DNA from: an uncultured Clostridia bacterium
GTDB taxonomy: Bacteria > Bacillota > Clostridia > Peptostreptococcales > Anaerovoracaceae
Direction: 5' to 3'
DNA: 16,527 nucleotides
NCBI GenBank assembly: GCA_934277655.1
Contig: CAKQVC010000013.1
Span: 1-16,527 of the forward strand
Below, in pieces: positions 6,890-14,154 of this stretch. The notes below the pieces were generated by a model. That model saw nothing but the letters and a program-made list of their open reading frames with translations, was not told the DNA's origin and made no database searches. Both the position numbers and the translations under genes were made by a program. Within the stretch, counting starts at the first letter, position 1. Every line of letters starts with the position of its first letter.

Positions 6890-8866
6890 ATGACAGAAAA
6901 AAAAGGGACATATTATATCACGACCCCGATTTATTATCCGAGCTCTAACTTGCACATCGGGCATACTTACTGCACTGTTATGGCAGATGCGATGGCAAGA
7001 TTTAAGAGACTCTGCGGGTATGATGTAAGATTCCTGACAGGAACCGATGAACACGGACAGAAGATCCAGACTCTTGCTGACGCAAAGGGTGTGACGCCGC
7101 AGGCCTACGTTGATGAGATTGTTGCAGGCATTAAGGAACTCTGGAAGACTATGGAGATTTCCTATGATGATTTTATCCGCACGACAGAACCTCGTCATAT
7201 CGAGAGAGTTCAGAAGATTTTCATGCAGATGTATGAAAAGGGCGATATTTACAAGGGCGAATATGAGGGATTGTACTGTACGCCTTGTGAAAGTTTCTGG
7301 ACAGAAAGCCAGCTGGTAAACGGATGTTGTCCTGACTGCGGAAGACCGGTGCAGCCGGCGAAAGAAGAAGCTTATTTCTTCAGACTGTCCAATTATGCAG
7401 ATAAACTCCTGGAGCTTTTTGATAAAAATCCGGATTTCCTGCAGCCGGAATCCCGCCGCAATGAGATGATTGCATTCATCAATCAGGGGCTGGATGATTT
7501 ATGTATTTCCCGTTCAACCTTTGACTGGGGCATTCCGGTTCCGATCGATAACAAACATGTTATTTATGTATGGTTGGATGCTTTAACAAACTATATTACA
7601 GCGTTAGGCTATCCGGACGACAGGGAACTGTATGATAAATACTGGCCGGCGAATGTACATCTTGTCGGCAAGGAGATTGTACGCTTCCATTCCATCATCT
7701 GGCCGGCAATGCTGATGAGTGCGGGTCTTCCGCTTCCGAAGCAGGTTCTGGGACACGGGTGGCTGCTCTTAGGTGGTGAAAAGGTTTCCAAGTCTAAGGC
7801 AAGCAAAGGCGATGATGTCATTGATCCGGTTATCTTGATCGAGCGTTATGGGATTGATGCACTGAAATATTTCCTTCTGCGTGAGTACACCTTTGGACAG
7901 GACGGAGTTTTTACCAACGAGGTAATGCTCAAGAGAATGAACTACGATCTTGCAAATGACCTGGGCAACTTGGTATCCAGAACTGTATCCATGATTGAAA
8001 AATATAATGGCGGTGTTGTACCGAATGCTGTAGCTTCTGCAGAAGATGAAATTGATGCAGACCTGAAGCAGATAGCAGTTAGTGCAGGAACAAAGGTAGA
8101 AGAGCAGATGGACAAGTTTGCTTTCAATATGGCTCTGGAAGAAATCTGGGTTGTTGTCCGTCGTGCGAATAAATATATTGATGAAAAGGCACCGTGGGTA
8201 CTGGCTAAGACAGTGGATACGGATGCAGACAGCAAGGCGAAACTGGATACGGTTCTTCACAATTTGGCAGAAGCGATCCGTATCGTTTCAATCCTTATTC
8301 ATCCGTTCATGCACACAACATCCAAAGAAATCAGAAAACAGCTTGGTCTGTGGTATGCAGATGTGGTGTGGGAAGATGCATTCCAGTTTGAAATGATGTA
8401 CCAGGAAAAGGTTAAGAAAGGAAATGCGATTTTTCCAAGAATTGATATTGAAAAGGAACTGGAAGCTCTCCACGAGATTAGTGCAGCGAAGAAAGCAGAA
8501 GCTGCCAAGGCATCTGGAGAGTCGGAGAACATTCCACTGGAGTTAAAGCCTGAAATCGAGTATGATGATTTCGCTAAGATCGACTTCCGTGTAGGTCAGA
8601 TCATCAAAGCTGAAAAGCATCCGAAAGCCGATAAGCTTCTGGTGTTCCAGGTTAAGATGGGAACGGAAATCCGTCAGGTAATCAGCGGTGTTGCAGAAGA
8701 TTTTACGCCGGAAGAAATGGTCGGACAGAAGGTTATCGTTGTTGCGAACCTGAAGCCGCGCCAGCTGAGAGGCATGGAATCGAAGGGAATGTTGCTGTTT
8801 GCGGATAACGGTAAGAGATGCGAGATTGTAACAACGACAGCTCCGGATGGAGAAGCTGTACAGTAA
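6890..8866 (+). CDS. metG: Methionyl-tRNA synthetase
   Basis: This 658-residue cytosolic class I synthetase attaches methionine to tRNA-Met using ATP. HIGH is intact at 22-25 (LHIGHTY) and the KMSKS equivalent is KVSKS (298-302). A zinc knuckle lies in the connective domain: C130-x2-C133 and C147-x2-C150, with an extra C146. GTDEHGQKIQ (51-60) and FDWGIPVP (211-218) are typical. The C-terminal 103 residues (from IEYDDFAKIDFRVGQI, about 556) are the EMAP/Trbp tRNA-binding domain that helps dimerisation. Length fits the family (about 650-670). ATG 6890 is chosen over TTG 6884 because AGGAGG at 6875-6880 gives a 9-base gap. It is probably co-transcribed with the two genes before it. Confidence 0.98.
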   Translation: MTEKKGTYYITTPIYYPSSNLHIGHTYCTVMADAMARFKRLCGYDVRFLTGTDEHGQKIQTLADAKGVTPQAYVDEIVAGIKELWKTMEISYDDFIRTTEPRHIERVQKIFMQMYEKGDIYKGEYEGLYCTPCESFWTESQLVNGCCPDCGRPVQPAKEEAYFFRLSNYADKLLELFDKNPDFLQPESRRNEMIAFINQGLDDLCISRSTFDWGIPVPIDNKHVIYVWLDALTNYITALGYPDDRELYDKYWPANVHLVGKEIVRFHSIIWPAMLMSAGLPLPKQVLGHGWLLLGGEKVSKSKASKGDDVIDPVILIERYGIDALKYFLLREYTFGQDGVFTNEVMLKRMNYDLANDLGNLVSRTVSMIEKYNGGVVPNAVASAEDEIDADLKQIAVSAGTKVEEQMDKFAFNMALEEIWVVVRRANKYIDEKAPWVLAKTVDTDADSKAKLDTVLHNLAEAIRIVSILIHPFMHTTSKEIRKQLGLWYADVVWEDAFQFEMMYQEKVKKGNAIFPRIDIEKELEALHEISAAKKAEAAKASGESENIPLELKPEIEYDDFAKIDFRVGQIIKAEKHPKADKLLVFQVKMGTEIRQVISGVAEDFTPEEMVGQKVIVVANLKPRQLRGMESKGMLLFADNGKRCEIVTTTAPDGEAVQ

Positions 8867-8883
8867 TTGTAAGCAGATTTTTT
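8856..8883 (+). terminator. Weak intrinsic terminator overlapping the end of metG
   Basis: CTGTACA (8856-8862) can pair with TGTA-AG-CAG (8868-8876), a 7-bp stem with a two-base bulge, followed one base later by six T (8878-8883). The stem is short and AT-rich in part, so termination may be partial. Confidence 0.35.
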
Positions 8884-8896
8884 ACTTGATATGAGT

Positions 8897-8964
8897 TTTC
8901 GTCTGGAGCAGGACGGAAGCCGGAACGATTCTGTTCTCGTTCAGGGCTGAGAGATACGGCAGCC
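8897..8964 (+). ncRNA. Candidate structured RNA: three consecutive hairpins between metG and tatD
   Basis: Three hairpins follow one another. TTTCGTC (8897-8903) pairs with GACGGAA (8912-8918, one G-U) around an 8-base loop. GAACGA (8923-8928) pairs with TCGTTC (8937-8942) around an 8-base loop. GGCTG (8945-8949) pairs with CAGCC (8960-8964) around a 10-base loop. Alternative long-range pairings exist: GTTTTCG (8895-8901) with CGAAAAC (8979-8985), and GCCGG (8919-8923) with CCGGC (8963-8967). I do not recognise a known riboswitch. This and the 9021-9063 hairpin are what the 233-base gap holds. Confidence 0.4.
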
Positions 8965-9020
8965 GGCAGGTTTGACGGCGAAAACAACAGGTAAAGAAAT
9001 CAGATAAAACGTATAAAACC

Positions 9021-9063
9021 AAAAGCGGAAGACTGCGGCATCTGACCGATGGCTTCTGCTTTT
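9021..9063 (+). terminator. Terminator-like hairpin upstream of tatD
   Basis: AAAAGCGGAAG (9021-9031) pairs with CTTCTGCTTTT (9053-9063), an 11-bp stem with one G-U and a 21-base loop. Only four T end the stem, within GCTTTTGC, so this is a weak terminator or a leader structure 36 bases before ATG 9100. Confidence 0.45.
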
Positions 9064-9099
9064 GCTGTCCTTAGGGAAAATGTCGAAAAAGGTGGAAAA

Positions 9100-9939
9100 A
9101 TGAAGATATTATTTGATTCGCACGCTCATCTGAATAATGATACGTTTAGCGAGGAAGAAAGAGAATCGTTAATAGACGATATAGAAGCATCGGATGTAGC
9201 ATATATGATGGATGTGGGGTTTGATCTGCCCAGCTCACTGCAGGCGGTAAAGGATGCGCAGCGTCTCAGCTGGTGTTATGGGGCCGTTGGTGTGCATCCT
9301 CATGACACGAAAACCATGGATGAGGAGATGCTCCTTTTGATCGAAAGTCTGGCACGAAAAGATAAAATACAGGCTATTGGAGAAATTGGCCTGGATTTTC
9401 ATTACAATCATTCGGAGGCAGAAGAGCAGCGCTACTGGTTCAGGCGCCAGATCCAACTGGCGAATAAGCTGCGGATGCCGATCGTTATCCATTCCAGAGA
9501 AGCAGATCAGGAAACTATGGATATTCTCAAAGAGGAAGGGGCATTTCGTGATGAGAGGTGTGGATGGTTTCCGAAGAGAAAAGGACCGGATGGCACAGAA
9601 ACGAAAGATGCACGTGTGCTGCTTCATTGCTTTTCAGGAAGCCGGGAACTTGCGGAACAGTATATTAAGCTGGGTGCAACGATTTCAATCGCAGGACCTG
9701 TGACCTACAAGAATAACCGCAAGACGACCGAAGTTGTCAGAGCGGTTCCGCTGGAATATCTGCTGGTGGAAACCGATTCTCCGTACCTGACGCCGGAGCC
9801 GCATAGAGGTAAAAAGAACAAGCCGCCATATGTGGAATATACGGCAAGGCGTGTGGCGGCGATCAAAGAAATTCCTTATGAAGAGGTTGCTTGCAGGACG
9901 CATGAAAATGCAAAGGTCTTTTTCAATATTGCCGACTGA
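9100..9939 (+). CDS. tatD: TatD family metal-dependent DNase
   Basis: This 279-residue cytosolic TIM-barrel hydrolase is expected to be a Mg-dependent 3'-5' DNA exonuclease. Metal ligands are visible: H8 and H10 in DSHAHL (6-11), E95 in GEIGLDFHY (94-102), H131 in HSREA, H176 in HCFSG (176-180) and D226 in ETDSPYLTPEPHRGKKN (225-240). The protein is about 25 residues longer than Bacillus YabD. The extra length is a hydrophilic segment at about 150-172 (DERCGWFPKRKGPDGTETKD) just before HCFSG, away from the metal site. ATG 9100 is chosen because AGGTGG (9090-9095) lies five bases upstream and the protein then starts at the conserved strand; an upstream in-frame ATG at 9049 lies inside the hairpin. 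Adjacency to metG is common in Firmicutes. Confidence 0.94.
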   Translation: MKILFDSHAHLNNDTFSEEERESLIDDIEASDVAYMMDVGFDLPSSLQAVKDAQRLSWCYGAVGVHPHDTKTMDEEMLLLIESLARKDKIQAIGEIGLDFHYNHSEAEEQRYWFRRQIQLANKLRMPIVIHSREADQETMDILKEEGAFRDERCGWFPKRKGPDGTETKDARVLLHCFSGSRELAEQYIKLGATISIAGPVTYKNNRKTTEVVRAVPLEYLLVETDSPYLTPEPHRGKKNKPPYVEYTARRVAAIKEIPYEEVACRTHENAKVFFNIAD

Positions 9940-9987
9940 TTGGTCTTGCAAAACTTGTTATTTCATTTAGATGGATGGATGCGGAAA

Positions 9988-10662
9988 ATGAATGAATCGC
10001 TAAAAGACGATGCTCGAAACGATGGAAAAATAAAAACAGCTCAGATCGGAAATGGGCAAGAGGGTGGTAGTTATGCAGCCTCAAAAAAAGTGAGCGTGCT
10101 GAATCCGGCGAATCTGATCACTTACCAGCGGATTTTACTGTCTATCATACTGCTGATCCTGCAGCCGCAAAGCAAATCTTTCCTGGTAGTGTTTGCGTTT
10201 GCAGGGATTTCAGACATGCTAGATGGAGTAGCAGCAAGAAAACTGGGATGTGAAAGCCGGGCAGGGCAGGTCCTTGACAGCGGTGCTGATCTGATGCTGA
10301 TCATTGTCATGATCATAAAGGTTTTTCCATTGTACGCAGAGCAGCTGTCGATATGGGTAATCGGAGGTGCGGCTTTGGTCGCATATTGGAAGATAAAAAC
10401 GCTGATCGTGGGCGGCATCGCGTTTCATCGTTTTATTGCGATGCACACGGCAGCAGATAAAATTGCGGGGGCTGTCTTGTTTCTGATTCCTTTCAGTTTA
10501 AAATTTGTACCTGCCAATATAGGATGCGGTGTGTGTGTAGTGATAGCCCTGGCAGCAGCAGTGGACGAGTTTGTTCATCTGGTGCGGATGATGGATGGAA
10601 AAGGGGAGAGTTATGAACAAGAGGATCAGAAAGAAGCAGAGGAGACTTCGGGAGCTTCATAA
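9988..10662 (+). CDS. CDP-alcohol phosphatidyltransferase family membrane protein (start uncertain)
   Basis: The full catalytic signature D-x2-DG-x2-AR-x8-G-x3-D-x3-D is present at residues 76-101 of this reading (DMLDGVAARKLGCESRAGQV, then LDSGAD). The family joins a CDP-alcohol, often CDP-diacylglycerol, to an alcohol in the membrane. About five or six hydrophobic helices follow LNPANLITYQRILLSI. The acceptor alcohol cannot be told; PgsA-like or archaetidyl-type enzymes are possible. The start is unclear. In-frame ATG 9979 and 9988 have poor ribosome binding sites and add a hydrophilic 34-residue leader. GTG 10090 would give a family-like 190 residues. A good ATG (10073, behind GAGGGTGG) is one base out of frame across an A7 run. 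The 3' end overlaps the next gene by 50 bases. Confidence 0.82.
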   Translation: MNESLKDDARNDGKIKTAQIGNGQEGGSYAASKKVSVLNPANLITYQRILLSIILLILQPQSKSFLVVFAFAGISDMLDGVAARKLGCESRAGQVLDSGADLMLIIVMIIKVFPLYAEQLSIWVIGGAALVAYWKIKTLIVGGIAFHRFIAMHTAADKIAGAVLFLIPFSLKFVPANIGCGVCVVIALAAAVDEFVHLVRMMDGKGESYEQEDQKEAEETSGAS

Positions 10663-11539
10663 ACAGGAGCAGTTTTTTCGTGAGAAAAAGCTGCTTCCGC
10701 TTTCTCTGCGGAAGCAGAGGCTGTGCACAAAAGCTGGATATGCACAGGCAGCGGCAGAGGAAATCAGCGGCGATGCCGTGATTTCCTGCAGGCTGCCCGG
10801 TGGCAGACTCGCCTTCATTCTGTCGGACGGGATGGGGAAGGGGAGGAAGGCAGCTGCCGGCAGCAGGGCGGTTGTAAACCGTCTGCGCAGGGATTTAAAG
10901 GGTGGGATGTCAGTTGTCCGGAGTATTCGGGAAGTTAACCGGCATATGATCGAAACAGAGCCAGGCAGGGAAGATTTCGCAACTGTGGATCTGACGATTC
11001 TGGATCCGGTAAAACGAAAAGCGAAATTTTATAAGATGGGTGCAGGAGCGTCTTTTGTGGTAAGAGAAAACCGAGTACGAAAAATACAGCATCCGGCACT
11101 TCCAGTTGGAATGGTTCCCAAACTTCAGCTGACGCACACTTTGGTCCAGCTGAAGCCAGGTGACCGGATTATCATGGTTTCCGATGGGATCACAGAGGCA
11201 GACAGGCAGGATATGAGTGGTCAGTGGCTTATTGATTTTTTAAAGGCACGATGTGGTAGCAGGTCAGCCTGTCCGGGAGAAGAAGGAGCCTTAAAGAATC
11301 CGAGTTGTCCGGGAGAGGGAGAGAATATTGAAAACAAAGGTATTTCATCTGGAAACTGTGAGCGGGACAGGACAGCGGCAGTACCAGGCCCGAGAAAACT
11401 GGCAGCAATGATCCTTGCAGAAGCAGAATCATTCTATGGCAGCCGGGAGAGGGATGATCTTACGGTTGCGGTCATATGCATAGAAGAGGACAAAGCGGAG
11501 ACGGAAAATTTTGCGAGAAAATTGAAAAAAATACCATAA
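10613..11539 (+). CDS. SpoIIE-type PP2C serine phosphatase, short form
   Basis: This 308-residue protein carries a PP2C/SpoIIE phosphatase domain and little else. Metal-binding residues are D54 (ISGDAVI), D72-G73 (SDGMGKG, 71-77), D191-G192 (VSDGITEA, 189-196) and D281-D282 (RDDLTVAVI). FATVDLTILD (122-131) and MGAGASFVV (142-150) are typical. The N-terminal 40 residues are highly basic. It lacks the ten membrane helices of true SpoIIE (about 830 residues), so it is a soluble relative that may act on an anti-anti-sigma factor; no partner is visible nearby. Residues about 213-258 form a low-complexity insert with CPGEEG and CPGEGE repeats. ATG 10613 lies inside the previous gene with AAGGGGAGAG at 10600-10610, so the two are probably translationally coupled. 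Confidence 0.88.
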   Translation: MNKRIRKKQRRLRELHKQEQFFREKKLLPLSLRKQRLCTKAGYAQAAAEEISGDAVISCRLPGGRLAFILSDGMGKGRKAAAGSRAVVNRLRRDLKGGMSVVRSIREVNRHMIETEPGREDFATVDLTILDPVKRKAKFYKMGAGASFVVRENRVRKIQHPALPVGMVPKLQLTHTLVQLKPGDRIIMVSDGITEADRQDMSGQWLIDFLKARCGSRSACPGEEGALKNPSCPGEGENIENKGISSGNCERDRTAAVPGPRKLAAMILAEAESFYGSRERDDLTVAVICIEEDKAETENFARKLKKIP

Positions 11540-11553
11540 AATTGGCGAAAGTA

Positions 11554-11582
11554 TTGCGGCAAGACAGGCATTGTGGTAAACT
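11554..11582 (+). promoter_or_regulatory. Possible promoter of the yhaM-like/cca unit
   Basis: TTGCGG (11554-11559) and TAAACT (11577-11582) are 17 bases apart, with TGG directly before the -10, which fits an extended -10. It starts 14 bases after the phosphatase gene and 63 bases before ATG 11645. Confidence 0.45.
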
Positions 11583-11644
11583 ATTGAACTATCAGAACGA
11601 TATTTCATGCAGAATGAGAATTGAGAGGACGATTGGAAGACGAA

Positions 11645-12607
11645 ATGAAAGAACTATATATCAAGGACTTGAGAAAAGACATGGAGGTCATGGACTTTTT
11701 TATGGTAAAGGCGATTGCTGTAAAAGTCGGCTCTAACGGCAAGCAGTACCTGGATGTTACGCTGGGGGACAACAGCGGCGAGATCTCGGCCAAGAAATGG
11801 GATGTCAGTGAGGAAGAACATCAAAAACTGAAAGAGATCAAGGTAAAGGATCTGGTTAAGATCAAGGGTCTGGTTACGGAGTGGGCAGGCCAGCTGCAGC
11901 TTCGGATCCAGAGAATCCGCCCGGCAGTACCAGCGGATGAGCAGGTCATCCGTGATTTCTTAAAAGCGGCGCCGGAAGATCCGCAGGATATGTATGACTA
12001 TATTTATAATGCAGCGGCGGCATTTCAGGATGAGGATCTGAAACGTTTGTGCCTGAAAGTGCTGACCGATAATAAAGTGAAATTTTTGTATTATCCGGGA
12101 GCTCAGAAGAATCATCATGCACAGCTTGGAGGACTGCTTTATCATATGAAGCGGATGCTCATGACCGGAGAAAGAGTATGCGAGGTTTACACGAATCTGA
12201 ATCGTGATCTGGTGCTTGCAGGAGTTATCCTGCATGACATGGAGAAACTGACAGAAATCGAAGCCGGAGAGGACGGCATTGCAACCGGCTACTCTTTTGA
12301 AGGGCAGATGCTGGGACATATTGTACAGGGGGTGAAGGTAATCGACAGATTGACGATGGAGCTGGGGTTCCCGAGAGAAAAGGCAATCATGCTGGAACAT
12401 ATGATACTGGCTCATCATTATGAGCCGGAGTTTGGAAGTCCGAAGAAGCCATTGTTCCCGGAAGCGGAGGTGCTGCATTACCTGGATATCCTGGATGCCA
12501 GAATGTTTGATATGCAGGCAGCACAGGAATCAGCAGAACCGGGCGGGTTCAGTGAGAAGATCTGGACGTTGGATAATCGAAAGATTTACAGACCAAAGGA
12601 GGAATAA
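11645..12607 (+). CDS. yhaM: YhaM-like 3'-5' exoribonuclease (OB-fold plus HD domain)
   Basis: The 320-residue length matches YhaM (314 in Bacillus), a cytosolic 3'-5' exonuclease active on RNA and single-stranded DNA. Residues about 15-95 form an OB-type domain (VKAIAVKVGSNGKQYLDVTL, GEISAKKW). The HD domain spans about 150-285: NHHAQLGGLLYH (H158, H167), VILHDMEKL (H197-D198), GHIVQGV (H225), LAHH (H257-H258) and LHYLDILDARM (D281, D284). ATG 11645 is favoured because it gives a family-like MKELYIKDL start. TTG 11621 and 11633 in the same frame add only a few residues and cannot be excluded; the ribosome binding site (GAGGAC or GGAAG) is poor for all. cca begins 1 nt after its stop, linking RNA 3'-end trimming with CCA repair. 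Confidence 0.85.
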   Translation: MKELYIKDLRKDMEVMDFFMVKAIAVKVGSNGKQYLDVTLGDNSGEISAKKWDVSEEEHQKLKEIKVKDLVKIKGLVTEWAGQLQLRIQRIRPAVPADEQVIRDFLKAAPEDPQDMYDYIYNAAAAFQDEDLKRLCLKVLTDNKVKFLYYPGAQKNHHAQLGGLLYHMKRMLMTGERVCEVYTNLNRDLVLAGVILHDMEKLTEIEAGEDGIATGYSFEGQMLGHIVQGVKVIDRLTMELGFPREKAIMLEHMILAHHYEPEFGSPKKPLFPEAEVLHYLDILDARMFDMQAAQESAEPGGFSEKIWTLDNRKIYRPKEE

Positions 12608-12608
12608 T

Positions 12609-13931
12609 ATGGTAAAACTCCCGAAAGATGCAGGCAGGATCATTAAAATTCTGATGGACAAAGGGTTTCAGGCTTACGCAGTAGGAGGATGTGTTCGAGA
12701 CAGCCTTCTGGGACTGCATCCCTATGACTGGGATATTGCAACATCTGCGGGGCTTGAAGAATTAAAGAAGCTGTTTCCTGAAGCAAAAATAATCAGTGAA
12801 AAATACAGTGTTGTGCGACTTGAAAATATCAGAGAACTATATGATGAAGACGGAAACTTTGCAGGAGAAGAGGGGACAATCGTTGATATCGCAACTTTTC
12901 GAAAAGATGGTGTGTACAGTGACGGGCGCCGCCCGGATGAAGTTGTTTTCGTAAGCAGTATAGAAGAGGATTTGCCGAGACGGGATTTTACAATGAATGC
13001 GATCGCTGACAATGGGTATCAAGTGGTGGATACCTTTGGAGGCATTGCGGATATAAGGCAGAAACTGATCCGGACGATCGGAAAGGCGGATGAGCGCTTT
13101 CAGGAGGATCCGATCCGGATGATGCGGGCAGTGCGGTTTGCAGCGGAACTGGGTTTTGATTTACATAAGGATGTTTACGAGGCAATTCTGGCAAACCGGG
13201 AGTTGCTGGAGCGGGTAAGCACGGATCGTCTGCGGACGGAATTCGTCAGACTGATGGCAGCTCCTCATGCCGGGAAGGGGCTGAGCATGGTCGTTGATAC
13301 AGGGATCATAAACCTGATCTTAGGCAACGAAATCGTTGCAAGCCTGACAAGGAGAGAAAAAAGCGATCTGTCGGTTTTGTGCCGGAACATTGACCGGTCG
13401 CAGCAGGTGCCGGAGCGGCGTCTGGGACTTTTGTATACGTGCATGTCCCGAAAAAAAGCGGAGGCGGCAATTGAGCGGATGAACTACGACAAGGAAACCA
13501 GGCAGCATCTGATGGACGCTGCAAAGGACATGCCGAAGCTGTATTTTACCTGTCAGCCTCATGAACTGAAAAAGTTTATTTATGAGCGGGGCTGGGACAG
13601 GTATAACTATCTGGCATCTCTGGAAAAGGCACAGCGGATCGTTTTCGATTATTTCTCGGATACGAAGATCAAGAGTAAAATGTTTATGGTCGATGAAATC
13701 AAGAGGAAACAGGAGGCTATCTTTGTCGAAGATCTTGCAATTGACGGCAGTGACTTGAAAGATGCCGGAATCTGTGAGGGAGAAGAGATCGGGAAGATGC
13801 TGCACATGCTGACAGAGAGCGTGCATATCCGGCCTGCAGACAATAACCGGAAGGCGCTTCTGGCGTTGGCAAGGAAATATAAACGGAACAAGCTGGCGGC
13901 GATGACACGGAACATCAAATGGCTCAGGTAG
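12609..13931 (+). CDS. cca: CCA-adding tRNA nucleotidyltransferase
   Basis: This 440-residue cytosolic class II nucleotidyltransferase builds or repairs the 3' CCA of tRNAs without a template. Motifs in order: GGCVRDSLLG (26-35), catalytic carboxylates D40 and D42 in YDWDIATSA, RRDFTMNAIA (124-133, sugar/metal region), EDPIRMMRAVRFAAELGF (166-183, nucleotide recognition helix and neck) and ERVSTDRLRTE (201-211). The C-terminus ends with the family's DLKDAGICEGEEIGKML block. It is about 40 residues longer than Bacillus Cca (397), partly from a loop DEDGNFAGEEGT (79-90) in the catalytic head. ATG 12609 has AAAGGAGG (12595-12602) six bases upstream, inside the end of the yhaM-like gene. A full CCA enzyme rather than an A-only or CC-only one is assumed. 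Confidence 0.96.
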   Translation: MVKLPKDAGRIIKILMDKGFQAYAVGGCVRDSLLGLHPYDWDIATSAGLEELKKLFPEAKIISEKYSVVRLENIRELYDEDGNFAGEEGTIVDIATFRKDGVYSDGRRPDEVVFVSSIEEDLPRRDFTMNAIADNGYQVVDTFGGIADIRQKLIRTIGKADERFQEDPIRMMRAVRFAAELGFDLHKDVYEAILANRELLERVSTDRLRTEFVRLMAAPHAGKGLSMVVDTGIINLILGNEIVASLTRREKSDLSVLCRNIDRSQQVPERRLGLLYTCMSRKKAEAAIERMNYDKETRQHLMDAAKDMPKLYFTCQPHELKKFIYERGWDRYNYLASLEKAQRIVFDYFSDTKIKSKMFMVDEIKRKQEAIFVEDLAIDGSDLKDAGICEGEEIGKMLHMLTESVHIRPADNNRKALLALARKYKRNKLAAMTRNIKWLR

Positions 13932-14006
13932 GCTGTTTATCTGAGTGTGCAAGTGCTCTATCACTTGAAGATTTGGTCATTTCAACGATCGAAGATTCGT
14001 GCAGTC

Positions 14007-14071
14007 CATCGCTTGATAACATTGTTTGATAACATCGCTTAACAGCATCGGTTAATAACAGACCCGAATAA
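14007..14071 (+). repeat. Degenerate 13-bp tandem repeat, five units
   Basis: Consecutive 13-base units are CATCGCTTGATAA, CATTGTTTGATAA, CATCGCTTAACAG, CATCGGTTAATAA and a poorer CAGACCCGAATAA. Units 1 and 2 differ at two positions, the later ones by more. The array begins 75 bases after the cca stop and leads directly into a second array of longer units. Confidence 0.75.
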
Positions 14072-14140
14072 GTAGAAGGTGCTGCAAAACATAAGTAGAA
14101 GGTGCTGCAAAACATAAGTAGAAGATATTGTAAAACATAA
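14072..14140 (+). repeat. 23-bp tandem repeat, three units, ahead of recD2
   Basis: The 23-base unit starts GTAGAAGGTGCTGC and ends AAAACATAA. Units at 14072-14094 and 14095-14117 are identical; the unit at 14118-14140 has four transitions (GATATTGT in place of GGTGCTGC). The final ATAAGG of the array supplies part of the AAGGAG ribosome binding site (14139-14144) of the helicase gene. Apart from these arrays, the 223-base gap holds a CAAGTG/CACTTG hairpin (13950-13967) without a T-run. Confidence 0.9.
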
Positions 14141-14154
14141 GGAGACAGGACACG

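Noticed and set aside
6047..7198. Long open frame (383 codons) on the minus strand across the kinase-like gene, the small gene and metG
   Set aside because: It is antisense to well-supported genes, its protein shows no recognisable domain, it has an odd cysteine- and isoleucine-rich composition, and it crosses gene boundaries. It is a codon-bias shadow.
8941..8985. Possible thiamine riboswitch because of GGCTGAGA
   Set aside because: The required downstream AACCTGAT and the GCGTAGGGAA-type end are absent, and the neighbours metG and tatD have no thiamine link.
13919..14029. A 36-codon frame (starting MAQVGCLSECASAL) overlapping the end of cca
   Set aside because: There is no convincing ribosome binding site (only ACACGGAAC upstream), it ends within the tandem repeats, and the peptide is not recognisable. 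It could be a leader peptide, but nothing supports that.
14007..14140. CRISPR array
   Set aside because: The units are directly adjacent without unique spacers and no cas gene is present, so these are simple tandem repeats.
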